64,000 nt of DNA from Herminiimonas sp. (GCF_030655415.1 NZ_JAURVN010000018.1:124001-188000), one strand, 5' to 3'; counted from the first letter of the stretch, positions 1 through 10,081 are shown. A program made the numbers and translations. Notes: a model not told the origin generated them from the sequence alone.

Positions 1-159
1 GACGGTGACGCCCAGCCATTTATGCCAGGAAAAATATTTGAGTTTGGTCGGAGTGAGGCCGGGAATATCGACCATCGTCAGCCCGAGAAAAAAGGTCGCG
101 ATGATCAGGATCGCCATCAGCCAGTGCAATGCAATTGCGGTGAGCGTGTAGCGGCGCAT
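1..159 (-). CDS. cytochrome b561 family protein, N-terminal part
   Basis: The first 53 codons of a minus-strand gene that runs off the window. The product starts MRRYTLTAIALHW, followed by a hydrophobic helix (about residues 14-28) and a second segment with HKW. His12 and His46 sit where b561-type membrane cytochromes carry haem ligands. These proteins pass electrons between ubiquinol and periplasmic acceptors in the inner membrane. The 150 bp between it and purB is AT-rich and probably holds its promoter. The family call is fairly good; the exact member cannot be set from a fragment. Confidence 0.75.
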   Translation of the reverse strand, partial: MRRYTLTAIALHWLMAILIIATFFLGLTMVDIPGLTPTKLKYFSWHKWLGVTV

Positions 160-311
160 AGTTTTATTTTGATAAATAGTCCGAATTAGAACTAATATAG
201 CAAAATAAAAAGAAGTCTGCTGGCAAAGCTTATTTAGCAGTGCAATCAGACTTCTTTAAGTTGAAATCAGATTGCGTTCAGCGTGACTTCAAAACCAAAC
301 GTGATGCGAAA

Positions 312-1880
<1,569 letters not shown>

Positions 1881-1882
1881 CT

Positions 1883-2491
1883 ATGAAACTGATTGGTTCT
1901 CTCGCCAGCCCTTACGTACGCAAAGTACGTGTTGTGATGTTGGAAAAAAGAATTGAGTACGATTTTGCCTTGGAGAATGTTTGGGCAGCCGATACCCTGA
2001 TTCAGGAATCCAATCCACTTGGCAAAGTGCCTTGCCTGGTGATGGAAGACGGCGGCGCGATGTTCGATTCACGCGTCATTGTTGAATACCTTGATACCCT
2101 GACGCCTGTCGGCAAACTGATTCCAGCGAACGGTCGTGAGCGCGCCGAAGTTAAATGCTGGGAAGCGCTGGCTGATGGCGTGTGCGATGCCGCGATGCTG
2201 CTGCGCCTGGAGCATACCTTGCGTCCTGCGGAACAGCGCAGCCAAGGTTGGATCGATAGACAAACCGCGAAGGTTCATGGCGGCTTGAAAGCAATGTCGG
2301 TTGGCTTGAAGGATACGGCGTTCTGTGCCGGCAATCAGTACACGCTGGCGGATGTAGCGGTCGGTTGTACATTGGAGTGGCTGACTTTCCGTTTCCCCGA
2401 AATCTCTTGGCGCGCTGAATATCCGAATTTGGAAAAGCTGATGGAAAAATTATCCGAACGGCCATCGTTCAAGGAAACTGCGCCTAAGTAA
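1883..2491 (+). CDS. glutathione S-transferase family protein
   Basis: A 202-aa protein with an N-terminal thioredoxin fold: SPYVRKVRV near residue 9 is the glutathione-activating region, GKVPCLV holds the cis-proline, and DSRVIVEYLD binds the gamma-glutamyl part. An all-helical C-terminal domain follows. The sequence resembles YibF-like GSTs of proteobacteria. It probably conjugates or reduces small electrophiles in the cytosol; the substrate cannot be told. The start is fixed by an ATG just after an AT-rich leader, and a strong terminator follows about 55 bp after the stop. Confidence 0.85.
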   Translation: MKLIGSLASPYVRKVRVVMLEKRIEYDFALENVWAADTLIQESNPLGKVPCLVMEDGGAMFDSRVIVEYLDTLTPVGKLIPANGRERAEVKCWEALADGVCDAAMLLRLEHTLRPAEQRSQGWIDRQTAKVHGGLKAMSVGLKDTAFCAGNQYTLADVAVGCTLEWLTFRFPEISWRAEYPNLEKLMEKLSERPSFKETAPK

Positions 2492-2546
2492 TTTAGCTTT
2501 GCTGGTGAAGTTTTAATCAAGCTTCACTTAGCCGCAACACAAAAGA

Positions 2547-2574
2547 AAAGGGACGCATCTGCGTCCCTTTTTTA
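2547..2574 (+). terminator. rho-independent terminator after the GST gene
   Basis: Inverted repeat AAAGGGACGCA / TGCGTCCCTTT with a 2-nt loop, running into six T. A-rich on the other side, so it may also stop transcription from bfr on the minus strand. Confidence 0.85.
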
Positions 2575-2632
2575 TTTCCGATCAAATCAAGCTAACGGCA
2601 ATCTGTTCGATTGCTGCTTTTGAAATATCGAA

Positions 2633-3106
2633 TTATTCGCCAGCCATTTGCGTTTGCAGATAATTTTGGATGCCGACTTTTTCGATCAAATCGAGTTGCG
2701 TTTCCAGCCAGTCGATGTGTTCTTCGGTGTCGTCCAGGATGTACTGGAACAATTCGCGCGAAACATAATCACCAACTTCTTCGCAGGCTGCGATGCCTTC
2801 TTTGACGGTTTTTTGTGCGGCACGTTCCAGATTCAAATCGCAGTTCAGCATTTCTGGCGTGTTCTCGCCGATCATCAGCTTGTGCAGTGCTTGCAGATTA
2901 GGCAGGCCGTCCAGCATCAGAATGCGATCGATCAATTTGTCGGCGTGTTTCATTTCGCCTATCGATTCTTCGTATTCTTTCTTGGCGATTTTTTCAAAGC
3001 CCCAATGCTTGTACATGCGTGCATGCAGAAAGTATTGATTGATGGCGCTGAGTTCGTTGGTAAGCTGCGCGTTGAGCAGCTTGATGATTTTGCTGTCACC
3101 TTTCAT
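2633..3106 (-). CDS. bfr: bacterioferritin
   Basis: Bacterioferritin (157 aa) stores iron as a mineral core in a 24-mer, with haem at the dimer interface. Ferroxidase ligands E18, E51 and H54 are in place (TNE, GEMKHA), as is Met52, the usual haem ligand, and the C-terminal EEHIDWLETQ that supplies further ligands. The ATG at 3106 follows a GAGG ribosome site and starts MKGDSKII, the usual N-terminus; a longer reading frame upstream has no support. It lies directly downstream of the tonB/bfd iron block and is probably linked to Bfd, which releases its iron. Confidence 0.95.
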   Translation of the reverse strand: MKGDSKIIKLLNAQLTNELSAINQYFLHARMYKHWGFEKIAKKEYEESIGEMKHADKLIDRILMLDGLPNLQALHKLMIGENTPEMLNCDLNLERAAQKTVKEGIAACEEVGDYVSRELFQYILDDTEEHIDWLETQLDLIEKVGIQNYLQTQMAGE

Positions 3107-3412
3107 GGGAGCCTCAAAAGTGATGTATGAATAAAGGGGCTGGCTGGCAGGTGACGATGCTTGGTCAACTGGTTCGGCTAGCAAGAGGTGCACATGATAG
3201 CGCAGGAAAGTGCATTTTCTATCATTTGACCTTCATTTCGTTAGCTGGAATCATTCGTGTTTCGATTGCAGAAATGAAGCTGGGCGTGGGTTTGCGCGGA
3301 TCGGCGAGCAAGCAGAGGTGGGAATTTCAGGCAAAGAAAAAGCGCGCTGCAGCTGTTGGCTGAGCGCGCTTTTTTGTAATTTCCAGCAAGGTTTTAAACT
3401 TGCCGATTTACT
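3107..3412. other. intergenic region between exbD and bfr
   Basis: About 300 bp with no convincing gene. It holds the exbD terminator at 3337-3376 and, by position, the bfr promoter. I could not pick a clear Fur box here. Confidence 0.6.
3337..3376 (-). terminator. rho-independent terminator of the tonB-exbBD operon
   Basis: AGCGCGCT at 3341-3348 pairs with 3363-3370 around a 14-nt loop. A and T runs on both flanks make it usable in either direction; on the minus strand it directly follows exbD. Confidence 0.8.
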
Positions 3413-3826
3413 TTATTTCTTCGGTGCTTCTGTAACAAATCCCATCTTGGTCAAGCCGCCCGATTGCGCAGCTGCCATCACTTGCGCAACTTTTTCGTAC
3501 GGTGTTGTACGTTCTGCGCGCAAGTGCAATTCAGGTTGTGGTGTCACCTTCGAAGCGTCTGCAATACGCAAACCTAATTGGGTTTCATCCAGCACTTCAT
3601 TGTTCCAGTAGATCTGACCAGCGGCATCAATCGATACATTGATGGTTTCAGGTTTCACTTCGTTAGGCTGATTCGCTGCACGTGGCAGGTCGAGCTTGAC
3701 GGCGTGATTCATTACCGGGATGGTCATGATGAAGATAATCAGCAAGACCAGCATCACGTCGACTAGCGGCGTGGTGTTGATCTCCGGATTGAAGTCATCT
3801 TCATCCGACAGGGAGCCCATAGACAT
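3413..3826 (-). CDS. exbD: biopolymer transport protein ExbD
   Basis: A 137-aa inner-membrane protein with one N-terminal transmembrane helix (about residues 22-42) and a periplasmic domain. Asp23 in LVDVMLVLLI is the conserved protonatable residue of ExbD/TolR proteins. With ExbB it uses the proton gradient to energise TonB. The start codon overlaps the exbB stop (TAATG), so the two are translationally coupled. It could be called TolR, but the tonB partner in the same operon argues for ExbD. Confidence 0.93.
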   Translation of the reverse strand: MSMGSLSDEDDFNPEINTTPLVDVMLVLLIIFIMTIPVMNHAVKLDLPRAANQPNEVKPETINVSIDAAGQIYWNNEVLDETQLGLRIADASKVTPQPELHLRAERTTPYEKVAQVMAAAQSGGLTKMGFVTEAPKK

Positions 3827-4554
3827 TATTTACCTCCGACAGCAACCAGCTTGGAACCGGTTGCATTGTCAGCGTTGCCATCTTTGGCGCGAGCACCAGT
3901 GACAAACAATGCATGCAGATCGAAACCGAATTTATTCATTTTTGCGATCGTCGATTTATTACCGCGAACCAACGCGTTATAGCCGAAGGTTGCAGGAATC
4001 GCGACAGCCAAACCGAGTGCAGTCATGATCAGCGCTTCACCAACTGGACCAGCGACTTTGTCGATACTGGCTTGACCTGAAGTACCGATTGCGACCAGCG
4101 CGTGATAGATGCCCCAGACGGTGCCGAACAGACCGACGAATGGTGCAGTCGAACCTACCGATGCCAACACAGCCATGCCGGTTTGCAGCTTGGCCGATGT
4201 TTCATCAATTGCTTGACGCAAGGACAGGGTGATCCAGTCGCTGACTGACAACTGATCGTGCAGATGACCTTTGTGTGCTTCGTGGTGACGCATGGCGTTG
4301 ACACCAGCTTCTGCGATCGATGCGAATGGATTGCCTGTGCCCAATGTGGCTGTGCCTTGTTCGAGGCTGGTTGCGTCCCAGAATTCGTGACCAGCGGCAT
4401 TGCCTGCGCGACGATACTGCATCAATTGCAGTGCTTTGGTCGCGATAACGTACCACGATGCGATCGACATTGCGACCAGCAAAACGGCAACGCCTTTAGT
4501 GACAAAGTCACCTTGCGCCCACAAACTTTCTAAACCGTACGGACTGACTTCCAT
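3826..4554 (-). CDS. exbB: biopolymer transport protein ExbB
   Basis: A 242-aa MotA/TolQ/ExbB proton-channel family protein. A first membrane helix (about 18-40) is followed by a cytoplasmic stretch and two helices around residues 125-200 (STAPFVGLFGTVWGI and the conserved region MTALGLAVAIPATFGYN). It forms the pentameric motor around ExbD. A good ribosome site (AAGGA) precedes the ATG. It lies 13 bp after tonB and overlaps exbD by the TAATG junction. Confidence 0.95.
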   Translation of the reverse strand: MEVSPYGLESLWAQGDFVTKGVAVLLVAMSIASWYVIATKALQLMQYRRAGNAAGHEFWDATSLEQGTATLGTGNPFASIAEAGVNAMRHHEAHKGHLHDQLSVSDWITLSLRQAIDETSAKLQTGMAVLASVGSTAPFVGLFGTVWGIYHALVAIGTSGQASIDKVAGPVGEALIMTALGLAVAIPATFGYNALVRGNKSTIAKMNKFGFDLHALFVTGARAKDGNADNATGSKLVAVGGK

Positions 4555-4567
4555 GATGATTCCTTCT

Positions 4568-5254
4568 TTATCTATTTAATGTGAAATTAATTGGCACGAT
4601 GGCATACGCTGGAGTAGGTCTCCCGTCTTCCAGATAGGGCTTGAACAGTGCGCGCATCACGGCTTCCCGTGCTGCATCGTCCATACGCAAAGAGCCCGAA
4701 GATTTTTGAACTTCTACTTTATCAGCGCGACCTTTTTCATTGATCAATACGCGCAAAGTCACTGTACCCTCATTGCCCATGCGCGCGTCTAGCGGCGGAT
4801 AAACCGGACGCGGAGCATTGATGTACGACACGCCAGAAATCAGTTTAGGTGTGGCAGGAACGGAAGGCGCAGATGGCGCGGCCGGCGCTGCAACTGCAGG
4901 AGGCTCTTTTGATTCTTGCGGAGGCGAAGGCGCTTCTGTAATTGCTTGAGGTGATGGTGCTTCAGCTACCACCGGGCGCGGTGTTGGTCGTGTTACTTGC
5001 TTCTTCACGACCGGAACCGTTTTCGGTTCAGCAGGTTGCGGTTTTGGTTGAGGCGCTGGCTCTTCAGTAATGAAGTTCGCGAAAATTTCGCGCGGCAATG
5101 CCTTGGCAACTTGATGCACCAGACCGCTACGCAAGGCATAGAAGAATGCAATGTGTAGTGCGATGATGATGATGAGTGGCGCGTATTTTCTAAGAGCTTG
5201 TGAAACGTAAGGCGGAAGACGCGGTGTTGACGACTGAATCGATATTGCGTTCAT
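4568..5254 (-). CDS. tonB: energy transducer TonB
   Basis: A 228-aa protein with the TonB plan: one N-terminal membrane helix carrying a His (LIIIIALHIAFFYAL, about 24-38), a long Pro/Lys/Glu-rich linker (about 60-140), and a C-terminal TonB fold (YPPLDARMGNEGTVTLRV onward) ending in the usual strand. It carries proton-motive energy from ExbBD to outer-membrane siderophore and haem receptors. The start at 5254 (MNAISIQ) was chosen because the upstream extension overlaps bfd and has no TonB character. Confidence 0.92.
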   Translation of the reverse strand: MNAISIQSSTPRLPPYVSQALRKYAPLIIIIALHIAFFYALRSGLVHQVAKALPREIFANFITEEPAPQPKPQPAEPKTVPVVKKQVTRPTPRPVVAEAPSPQAITEAPSPPQESKEPPAVAAPAAPSAPSVPATPKLISGVSYINAPRPVYPPLDARMGNEGTVTLRVLINEKGRADKVEVQKSSGSLRMDDAAREAVMRALFKPYLEDGRPTPAYAIVPINFTLNR

Positions 5255-5262
5255 AGAATTGC

Positions 5263-5478
5263 TTATGCTGCCATTGCGTTTGGATGAAACATTATAGGTT
5301 GAGTTGGACGTGCATCTGCCAGGCATTCACGCAATACGCGCTTTGCACAGGAATGACATTTACCACAGCAGGTTCCTACCTCGAGATTATTGCGCAATTC
5401 GGCCATAGATGTAGCGCCGTTATCAACGGCCTGGCGAATTTTCCTCTCGGAAATGTTGTTGCAAACACAGACAATCAT
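5263..5478 (-). CDS. bfd: bacterioferritin-associated ferredoxin
   Basis: A 71-aa [2Fe-2S] protein of the BFD type: C-x-C at residues 4 and 6 and C-x-x-C in CCGKCHSC near residue 38-43 give the four ligands. Bfd docks on bacterioferritin and passes electrons to the core so that iron is released. It sits between the unknown 106-aa gene and tonB, in an iron-regulated operon whose far end adjoins bfr. Confidence 0.93.
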   Translation of the reverse strand: MIVCVCNNISERKIRQAVDNGATSMAELRNNLEVGTCCGKCHSCAKRVLRECLADARPTQPIMFHPNAMAA

Positions 5479-5576
5479 CGAAACCTCTTGCCACTTTCTT
5501 TGTAGTTGAAAAAAAACAAAACGCTAGGTTTAAAATTTTCTTGCTGCCTACTGCTCTTTTTGCTGCCGGTTTCATA

Positions 5577-5897
5577 TCAATTAACGCGTTGCCCGGCTAC
5601 CAAACGCGTGAACAATTTAAATTTCTCTGGTTGCGGCATCGCACGTTCCACCACGACACCCCACTGCTCAGACAACTGCTGGCAGGTCGCTCGTAACACC
5701 GGCGCCAAACCTGGCAAGTCGGCTAGTGCTTTCAAATGTCGCTCGATGACCGAGGCCAGTTTGATGCACGACGCGCTTTCCTGATTGTTCGCGGTGTAAT
5801 GCGACATCAAATGCAGTACGGCTGAAACGAGCAATTCTGGTTGCGCCGGAGCTGCGTTTGGTTCCTGTAATGCTTGATCCATTTTTTCGATTGCCAT
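5577..5897 (-). CDS. uncharacterised protein in the hemP-bfd-tonB operon
   Basis: A 106-aa soluble, mainly helical protein that I do not recognise. It begins MAIEKMDQ behind a clear AGGAGAG ribosome site, so it is a real gene. No signal peptide, membrane segment or metal motif stands out; single Cys residues occur near 45 and 70. Its place between hemP and bfd makes a role in iron or haem handling, or in sizing the iron pool, likely by association only. Confidence 0.75.
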   Translation of the reverse strand: MAIEKMDQALQEPNAAPAQPELLVSAVLHLMSHYTANNQESASCIKLASVIERHLKALADLPGLAPVLRATCQQLSEQWGVVVERAMPQPEKFKLFTRLVAGQRVN

Positions 5898-5985
5898 CAA
5901 ACTCTCCTGTCGGTTGGTTTGGCTTGCTGGCGTAACGTTGAACGTTGCGCGTGGCTGGCTTGCGAATCGATGTTTCTGTTACTTG

Positions 5986-6180
5986 TTATGCCGTCAAAAT
6001 TAATTTATTCAACTGCGTCAAACGAAGGCGATAGATGCGGCCTTCATGTGCGATTTCTACTTCTCGCATTTGTCGAAACAAATCGCGACTGCTGATGCGC
6101 GTTATTGGCTCCGTTACCTCATTCTTACGTGCCGCGAGGGGAGCATGTGCCTGTGCTTCACGTTGTGTTGAGATCGCCAT
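5986..6180 (-). CDS. hemP: hemin uptake protein HemP/HmuP
   Basis: A 64-aa protein whose C-terminal half carries the HemP family pattern: SSRDLF, then a VEIAHEGRIYRLRLTQLNKL-type stretch and a final LILTA. HemP/HmuP proteins accompany haem uptake genes and in some alphaproteobacteria activate the haem receptor gene together with Irr. The ATG at 6180 with AAGG upstream is preferred over a TTG two codons earlier. It is the first gene of the iron operon, downstream of a Fur-box-like site. Confidence 0.88.
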   Translation of the reverse strand: MAISTQREAQAHAPLAARKNEVTEPITRISSRDLFRQMREVEIAHEGRIYRLRLTQLNKLILTA

Positions 6181-6196
6181 GATCAACCTTTTATCT

Positions 6197-6217
6197 AAAT
6201 GAGAACAATTCGTGTTT
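6197..6217 (-). promoter_or_regulatory. putative Fur box before hemP
   Basis: AAATGAGAACAATTCGTGTT, about 17 bp upstream of the hemP start, resembles the betaproteobacterial Fur consensus (AATGAGAATNATT...). One half matches well, the other poorly. The genes that follow (hemP, bfd, tonB, exbBD) are classic Fur targets. Confidence 0.6.
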
Positions 6218-6373
6218 AGATTATTAGCGATTTGGGATGGAATTGCAAGTTCTTTTGAGCTGGATTGGACTTGGAGGATAAATATTTTGTGGATATTTGA
6301 CTCCGGTCAGGATAAAAGTTGGCTAGAGGCTATGTTTCGCTAACTTTTGAGACGTGGAGTGCAAAAAATGACA

Positions 6374-6411
6374 AAAAGCCAAGCTGGTCGATATTCGACA
6401 GGCTTGGCTTC
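6374..6411 (-). terminator. rho-independent terminator of the glutamate-synthase-like gene
   Basis: AAGCCAAGC pairs with GCTTGGCTT around a 17-nt loop that itself can pair (GTCGA/TCGAC). On the minus strand the stem runs into a T tract. It lies about 25 bp after the stop of the 6438-8066 gene. Confidence 0.8.
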
Positions 6412-6437
6412 TATATATTAAGCAATATGCGGAGAGC

Positions 6438-8066
6438 TTAGCGAATAGGACTAAACGATTCTGCCTGCGCAATCGGCCAGTAAGTGGCGAACACTTCCGG
6501 CAATTCTGTTTCGGGACTAAATTCACTTAGTAACTGGCCGGATTCCAGATAAGGCAGCAAGGCCGACGCCAACTTGACTTGATTGGCTGATACGCGGCGC
6601 ACCAGATGATGTGGTTTCAATTCAGTCGGATGATTCAAGCCAGCGGCAGCAATCAATTCGGCCAGCGCTTTCAATGTGTTTTGATGGAAGTTGGCAACGC
6701 GCTCGGCTTTGTCTGGAACCACCAACGCGTGCTGTCGCATAGGATCTTGCGTCGCAATCCCGGTCGGGCAGCGATCTGTATGGCAGCTTTGCGATTGAAT
6801 GCAACCCAAAGCAAACATGAATCCGCGCGCCGAGTTGCACCAGTCTGCACCAAGTGCAAGCGTGCGCACAATGTCGAATGCGGTGACGATTTTGCCCGAT
6901 GCACCTATCTTCACTTTGTCGCGCAACTTGGCGCCGACCAGCGTGTTATGTACGAGTAAGAGAGCCTCTTGTAATGGCACGCCGACGTGATCAGTGAACT
7001 CGACGGGCGCCGCACCGGTACCGCCTTCGCCACCATCGATAACGATGAAGTCGGGCGTGATGCCAGTTTTCAGCATCGCTTTCACGATGCTGAAAAATTC
7101 CCAAGGATGACCTATCGCCAATTTGAAGCCGGTCGGCTTGCCGCCGGAAAGTTCGCGCAACTGCTCAATAAATTGCAGCAAACTAATCGGTGAATCAAAG
7201 GCCGAATGCGATGACGGTGAAATGCAATCCATACCTTGCGGCACGCCGCGCGCATTGGCGATCTCTATCGACACTTTTGCGCCGGGCAGCACGCCACCGT
7301 GACCAGGTTTGGCTCCTTGTGAGAGCTTCACCTCTATCATTTTGACTTGCGGCAGCGCAGCGTTGATGGCAAATTTTTCGGGAGAAAAACTACCGTGTTC
7401 AGTGCGACAACCAAAATAGCCTGAGCCGATTTCCCACACCAGATCGCCGCCGGCTTCGGTGTCCTTCTCAGGCCGGTGATAGCGGCTGATGCTGCCTTCG
7501 CCAGTGTCATGCATGAAGCGGCCTTTTTCCGCGCCTTGATTCAAGGCGCGTATGGCATTCGCTGACAAGGCGCCGAAACTCATCGCCGAAATATTAAAGA
7601 TGCTGGCCAAATACGGTTGCGCGCGGTCCGCGCCTATCGTGATGCGGAAATCGTGCGAGCCAACTTTTGCCGGCATGATCGAATGATTGATCCATTCGTA
7701 ATCGCTTTGATAGACATCCATTTGCGTGCCGAACGGACGCTTGTCAACAGCCTGCTTTGCGCGTTGATAAACCAATGAACGTTGATTGCGCGAAAAAGGA
7801 TTCGGTGCGGTGTCTTCTTCGAGAAAGTACTGGCGAATTTCAGGCCGGACCGATTCGAGCAGATAGCGAAAATGCGCAAGGATGGGATAGTTACGCAGCA
7901 AGGAGCGTTTGGTCTGCGTCATATCGGCAATACCAACCGCAGTCAGTGCTCCCGACAAAATCACCAACCACCAACCGACATTCAGCAACATCGCCAACAT
8001 CAGAGATAAAGCGAAAACAAATCCGGCCACTATCAGTGCCAGATAACGTACAGGGAAATCACGCAT
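6438..8066 (-). CDS. membrane-anchored FMN-binding glutamate synthase family protein
   Basis: A 542-aa protein with two N-terminal transmembrane helices (about 8-27 and 31-45) followed by the FMN/3Fe-4S central domain of glutamate synthase (GltB). The barrel has SFGALSANAI, GEGGTGAAPVEF and GADWCNSARGFM, and CIQSQSCHTDRC gives C-x5-C-x4-C, the 3Fe-4S ligand set. There is no amidotransferase domain and no small subunit nearby, so it is not a complete glutamate synthase. Such stand-alone proteins are widespread in proteobacteria and their substrate is unknown. It is monocistronic. Confidence 0.85.
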   Translation of the reverse strand: MRDFPVRYLALIVAGFVFALSLMLAMLLNVGWWLVILSGALTAVGIADMTQTKRSLLRNYPILAHFRYLLESVRPEIRQYFLEEDTAPNPFSRNQRSLVYQRAKQAVDKRPFGTQMDVYQSDYEWINHSIMPAKVGSHDFRITIGADRAQPYLASIFNISAMSFGALSANAIRALNQGAEKGRFMHDTGEGSISRYHRPEKDTEAGGDLVWEIGSGYFGCRTEHGSFSPEKFAINAALPQVKMIEVKLSQGAKPGHGGVLPGAKVSIEIANARGVPQGMDCISPSSHSAFDSPISLLQFIEQLRELSGGKPTGFKLAIGHPWEFFSIVKAMLKTGITPDFIVIDGGEGGTGAAPVEFTDHVGVPLQEALLLVHNTLVGAKLRDKVKIGASGKIVTAFDIVRTLALGADWCNSARGFMFALGCIQSQSCHTDRCPTGIATQDPMRQHALVVPDKAERVANFHQNTLKALAELIAAAGLNHPTELKPHHLVRRVSANQVKLASALLPYLESGQLLSEFSPETELPEVFATYWPIAQAESFSPIR

Positions 8067-8424
8067 TTTTTCTCCAGGCAGAATCTCCGTCTACGCGCAG
8101 AGTATTCGTGGAGCAGTGTACAACGGCATGCGAGATTTTTCCTCTGGGTAATTTTGCGCAGCATGACTGGCGCTAAATGTCTATCCCATAAAAGCGGCAT
8201 TGCAGCAAAGTAATTGTGCGGATAAGCTGCCAAGGCAGAAAATAACTTGCGTGATAGCGATCTGGGGAGATCGGTATCACAGCAAACATGTAGCAAGTAA
8301 CACAGCTAGTAAACATGGATGCTGCCATTCGATAAGCATAAAAAATAGCAGAAGCCTCAAGCATTCATTTCAATTAAAAAAGTTCGTCCTTCATTTTCAC
8401 TTCCATCTACATCCTGGGTTCCAT
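8067..8424. other. divergent intergenic region with an inverted repeat
   Basis: About 360 bp between the glutamate-synthase-like gene and the lipoprotein operon; it should hold both promoters. A 12-bp inverted repeat with one mismatch (GTGATAGCGATC 8251-8262 against GATCGGTATCAC 8269-8280, 6-nt loop) has no T tract, so it looks more like an operator or leader structure than a terminator. No gene is seen. Confidence 0.5.
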
Positions 8425-9384
8425 ATGCATACAAAGTGGGTTTTTCTCGTCGCGCCGCTGATATTGGGTGCTTGTGCAGTAACGTCACCGCCGCCGCAAC
8501 CAGTCGAAGCGCCGGTTAGTCGAGCGCAACAGATCGAAGCGCAAAAACAAGTAAGTGCACCGCAGGTGAAAACGCTGAAGCGAAAAATTGCGATTGGTCG
8601 TTTCACGAATGAAACGCGCTATGGAAAAACATTTCAGATCGATAGCAATCAGGACCCGCTGGGCAAACAAGCTTCAGACATGCTGAACAATCGGCTCATC
8701 AGTTCCAATAAATTTATGACGTTTGAGCGATCGGATCTGGAAAAAATCAAGAGCGAACAAGCGTTGCTGAAAGAAGGAAATCTGATTGGTGTCGATACGC
8801 TGATCCTCGGATCGGTTACCGAGTTTGGCCGCAGCACCAGCGGGAAATCCGGCTTCCTCAGTTCCACAAAAATTCAGACGGCCCGTGCAAAAGTAGAAAT
8901 CCGTTTAGTCGATGCCAGAACTGGCTATCTGTTTTTTACAGCAACAGGAACCGGCGAAGCTTCTACTGAATCCGGCGAAGTCGCAGGGTTCGGCAGCAAG
9001 GCAGATTATGACGGTACCTTGAATGACAGAGCCATCGGTGCGGCTATCTCCGATGTGCAAAATTCCTTGATCGCCAAGCTGGAAGAGCGGCCATGGCGCA
9101 CCGATATTTTGAAGGTAACCGGAAGACAGATATTCATTTCGGGAGGCGCACGCCAAGGCTTGAAAGCTGGCGATGTGCTGGCGGTGATGCAGCAAGGTGA
9201 AACGGTTAAAAGCAATCAAACCGGATTTGCGATTACCTTGCCGCCGACATTGATAGGCAAGATCCGCGTGACCAGTTTGTTTGGCGATAACGAAACCAAT
9301 GAAGGTGCGATTGGTGAGCTGGTATCGGGTACTGCAAACGCAGCCAAAGGCACGACAATTTTCGTTGCTGAAAACAAGGAATGA
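8425..9384 (+). CDS. CsgG/HfaB-like lipoprotein
   Basis: A 319-aa lipoprotein of the CsgG family. A short signal peptide ends in the lipobox LGAC (Cys17), followed by a domain starting KIAIGRFTNETRYG and continuing with GVDTLILGSVTEFG and AKVEIRLVDARTGYLFF, all CsgG-like. CsgG itself is an outer-membrane pore for curli subunits; homologues without curli genes are common and of unknown role. The ATG at 8425 is chosen because it gives the signal peptide; longer upstream extensions do not. First gene of a four-gene lipoprotein operon; it has no csgA/csgB partner here. Confidence 0.85.
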   Translation: MHTKWVFLVAPLILGACAVTSPPPQPVEAPVSRAQQIEAQKQVSAPQVKTLKRKIAIGRFTNETRYGKTFQIDSNQDPLGKQASDMLNNRLISSNKFMTFERSDLEKIKSEQALLKEGNLIGVDTLILGSVTEFGRSTSGKSGFLSSTKIQTARAKVEIRLVDARTGYLFFTATGTGEASTESGEVAGFGSKADYDGTLNDRAIGAAISDVQNSLIAKLEERPWRTDILKVTGRQIFISGGARQGLKAGDVLAVMQQGETVKSNQTGFAITLPPTLIGKIRVTSLFGDNETNEGAIGELVSGTANAAKGTTIFVAENKE

Positions 9385-9389
9385 GCATC

Positions 9390-9701
9390 ATGAAAAAATA
9401 TATTTCCATCGTCTTCGCACTGTTGTTAAGTGCCTGTGCCTTGCCTGATACGACAGTCAAAACCGGTTCGCCGCGTCCTACGCTGGTAATCAAGGGAGCG
9501 CCTGCCGACTCCACTTTGATCGTGGATGGACTTGTGATGGGCGCTGCCGCGCAATTCAATGGCGAACCTAATGTTTTGATACTTGAAGAGGGTATTCATC
9601 AGATCGTGATCAAGCAAGCAGGTGCCACCATTCATACCGAAAAAACAGTCATCAGTAATGGCGAGTCACGCACGGTCACCATCAATACAGGAGTCAAATA
9701 A
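9390..9701 (+). CDS. small PEGA-like lipoprotein
   Basis: A 103-aa predicted lipoprotein: signal MKKYISIVFALLLSAC with the Cys as lipidation site, then a beta-rich domain (PRPTLVIKGAPADSTLIVDG ... GIHQIVIKQAG) that looks like a PEGA-type surface domain. An earlier ATG at 9381 overlaps the upstream stop, but AAGGA sits 9 bp before the ATG at 9390, and this start gives a clean signal peptide. Second gene of the operon. I do not recognise a specific family member. Confidence 0.7.
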   Translation: MKKYISIVFALLLSACALPDTTVKTGSPRPTLVIKGAPADSTLIVDGLVMGAAAQFNGEPNVLILEEGIHQIVIKQAGATIHTEKTVISNGESRTVTINTGVK

Positions 9702-10075
9702 TGCGCGTCTCTTCCGTTCTTTGTTTGGGAGTGTTGTTGGCACTTACCGGTTGCGTTACAACCGCGCCGGCTAAATACAGCTGGGGTAATTACGAAAACT
9801 CGCTTTATTCGTATTACAAAGACTCAACAAAATCAGGCGATTACGAGGCTGAGCTGGTGAGCGTGATTAGTGATTCAGAAGCCACAGCAAAACCTGTCGC
9901 CCCTGGCCTATATGCTGAATATGGTTTCTTGCTGCTGCAAGAGGGGAAATCGAAAGATGCGATAACGCAGTTTGAAAAAGAAAAAGCGAAATGGCCGGAA
10001 TCAACTTACTTGATGAATAACCTGATTCGCATTGCTTCGAATCCGGTCAAGAAAACCACGGCATCCAAGGAGTAA
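9701..10075 (+). CDS. DUF4810 domain lipoprotein
   Basis: A 124-aa lipoprotein with lipobox LTGC (Cys18). The mature part has the DUF4810 pattern (YSWGNYENSLYSYYKD near the N-terminus, then a TPR-like helical pair PGLYAEYGFLLLQEGKSKDA). Its start overlaps the previous stop by one base. DUF4810 proteins are regularly found between CsgG-like and DUF799 lipoproteins, as here, which suggests a three-part outer-membrane assembly; function unproven. Confidence 0.85.
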   Translation: MRVSSVLCLGVLLALTGCVTTAPAKYSWGNYENSLYSYYKDSTKSGDYEAELVSVISDSEATAKPVAPGLYAEYGFLLLQEGKSKDAITQFEKEKAKWPESTYLMNNLIRIASNPVKKTTASKE

Positions 10076-10081
10076 TCGAAC

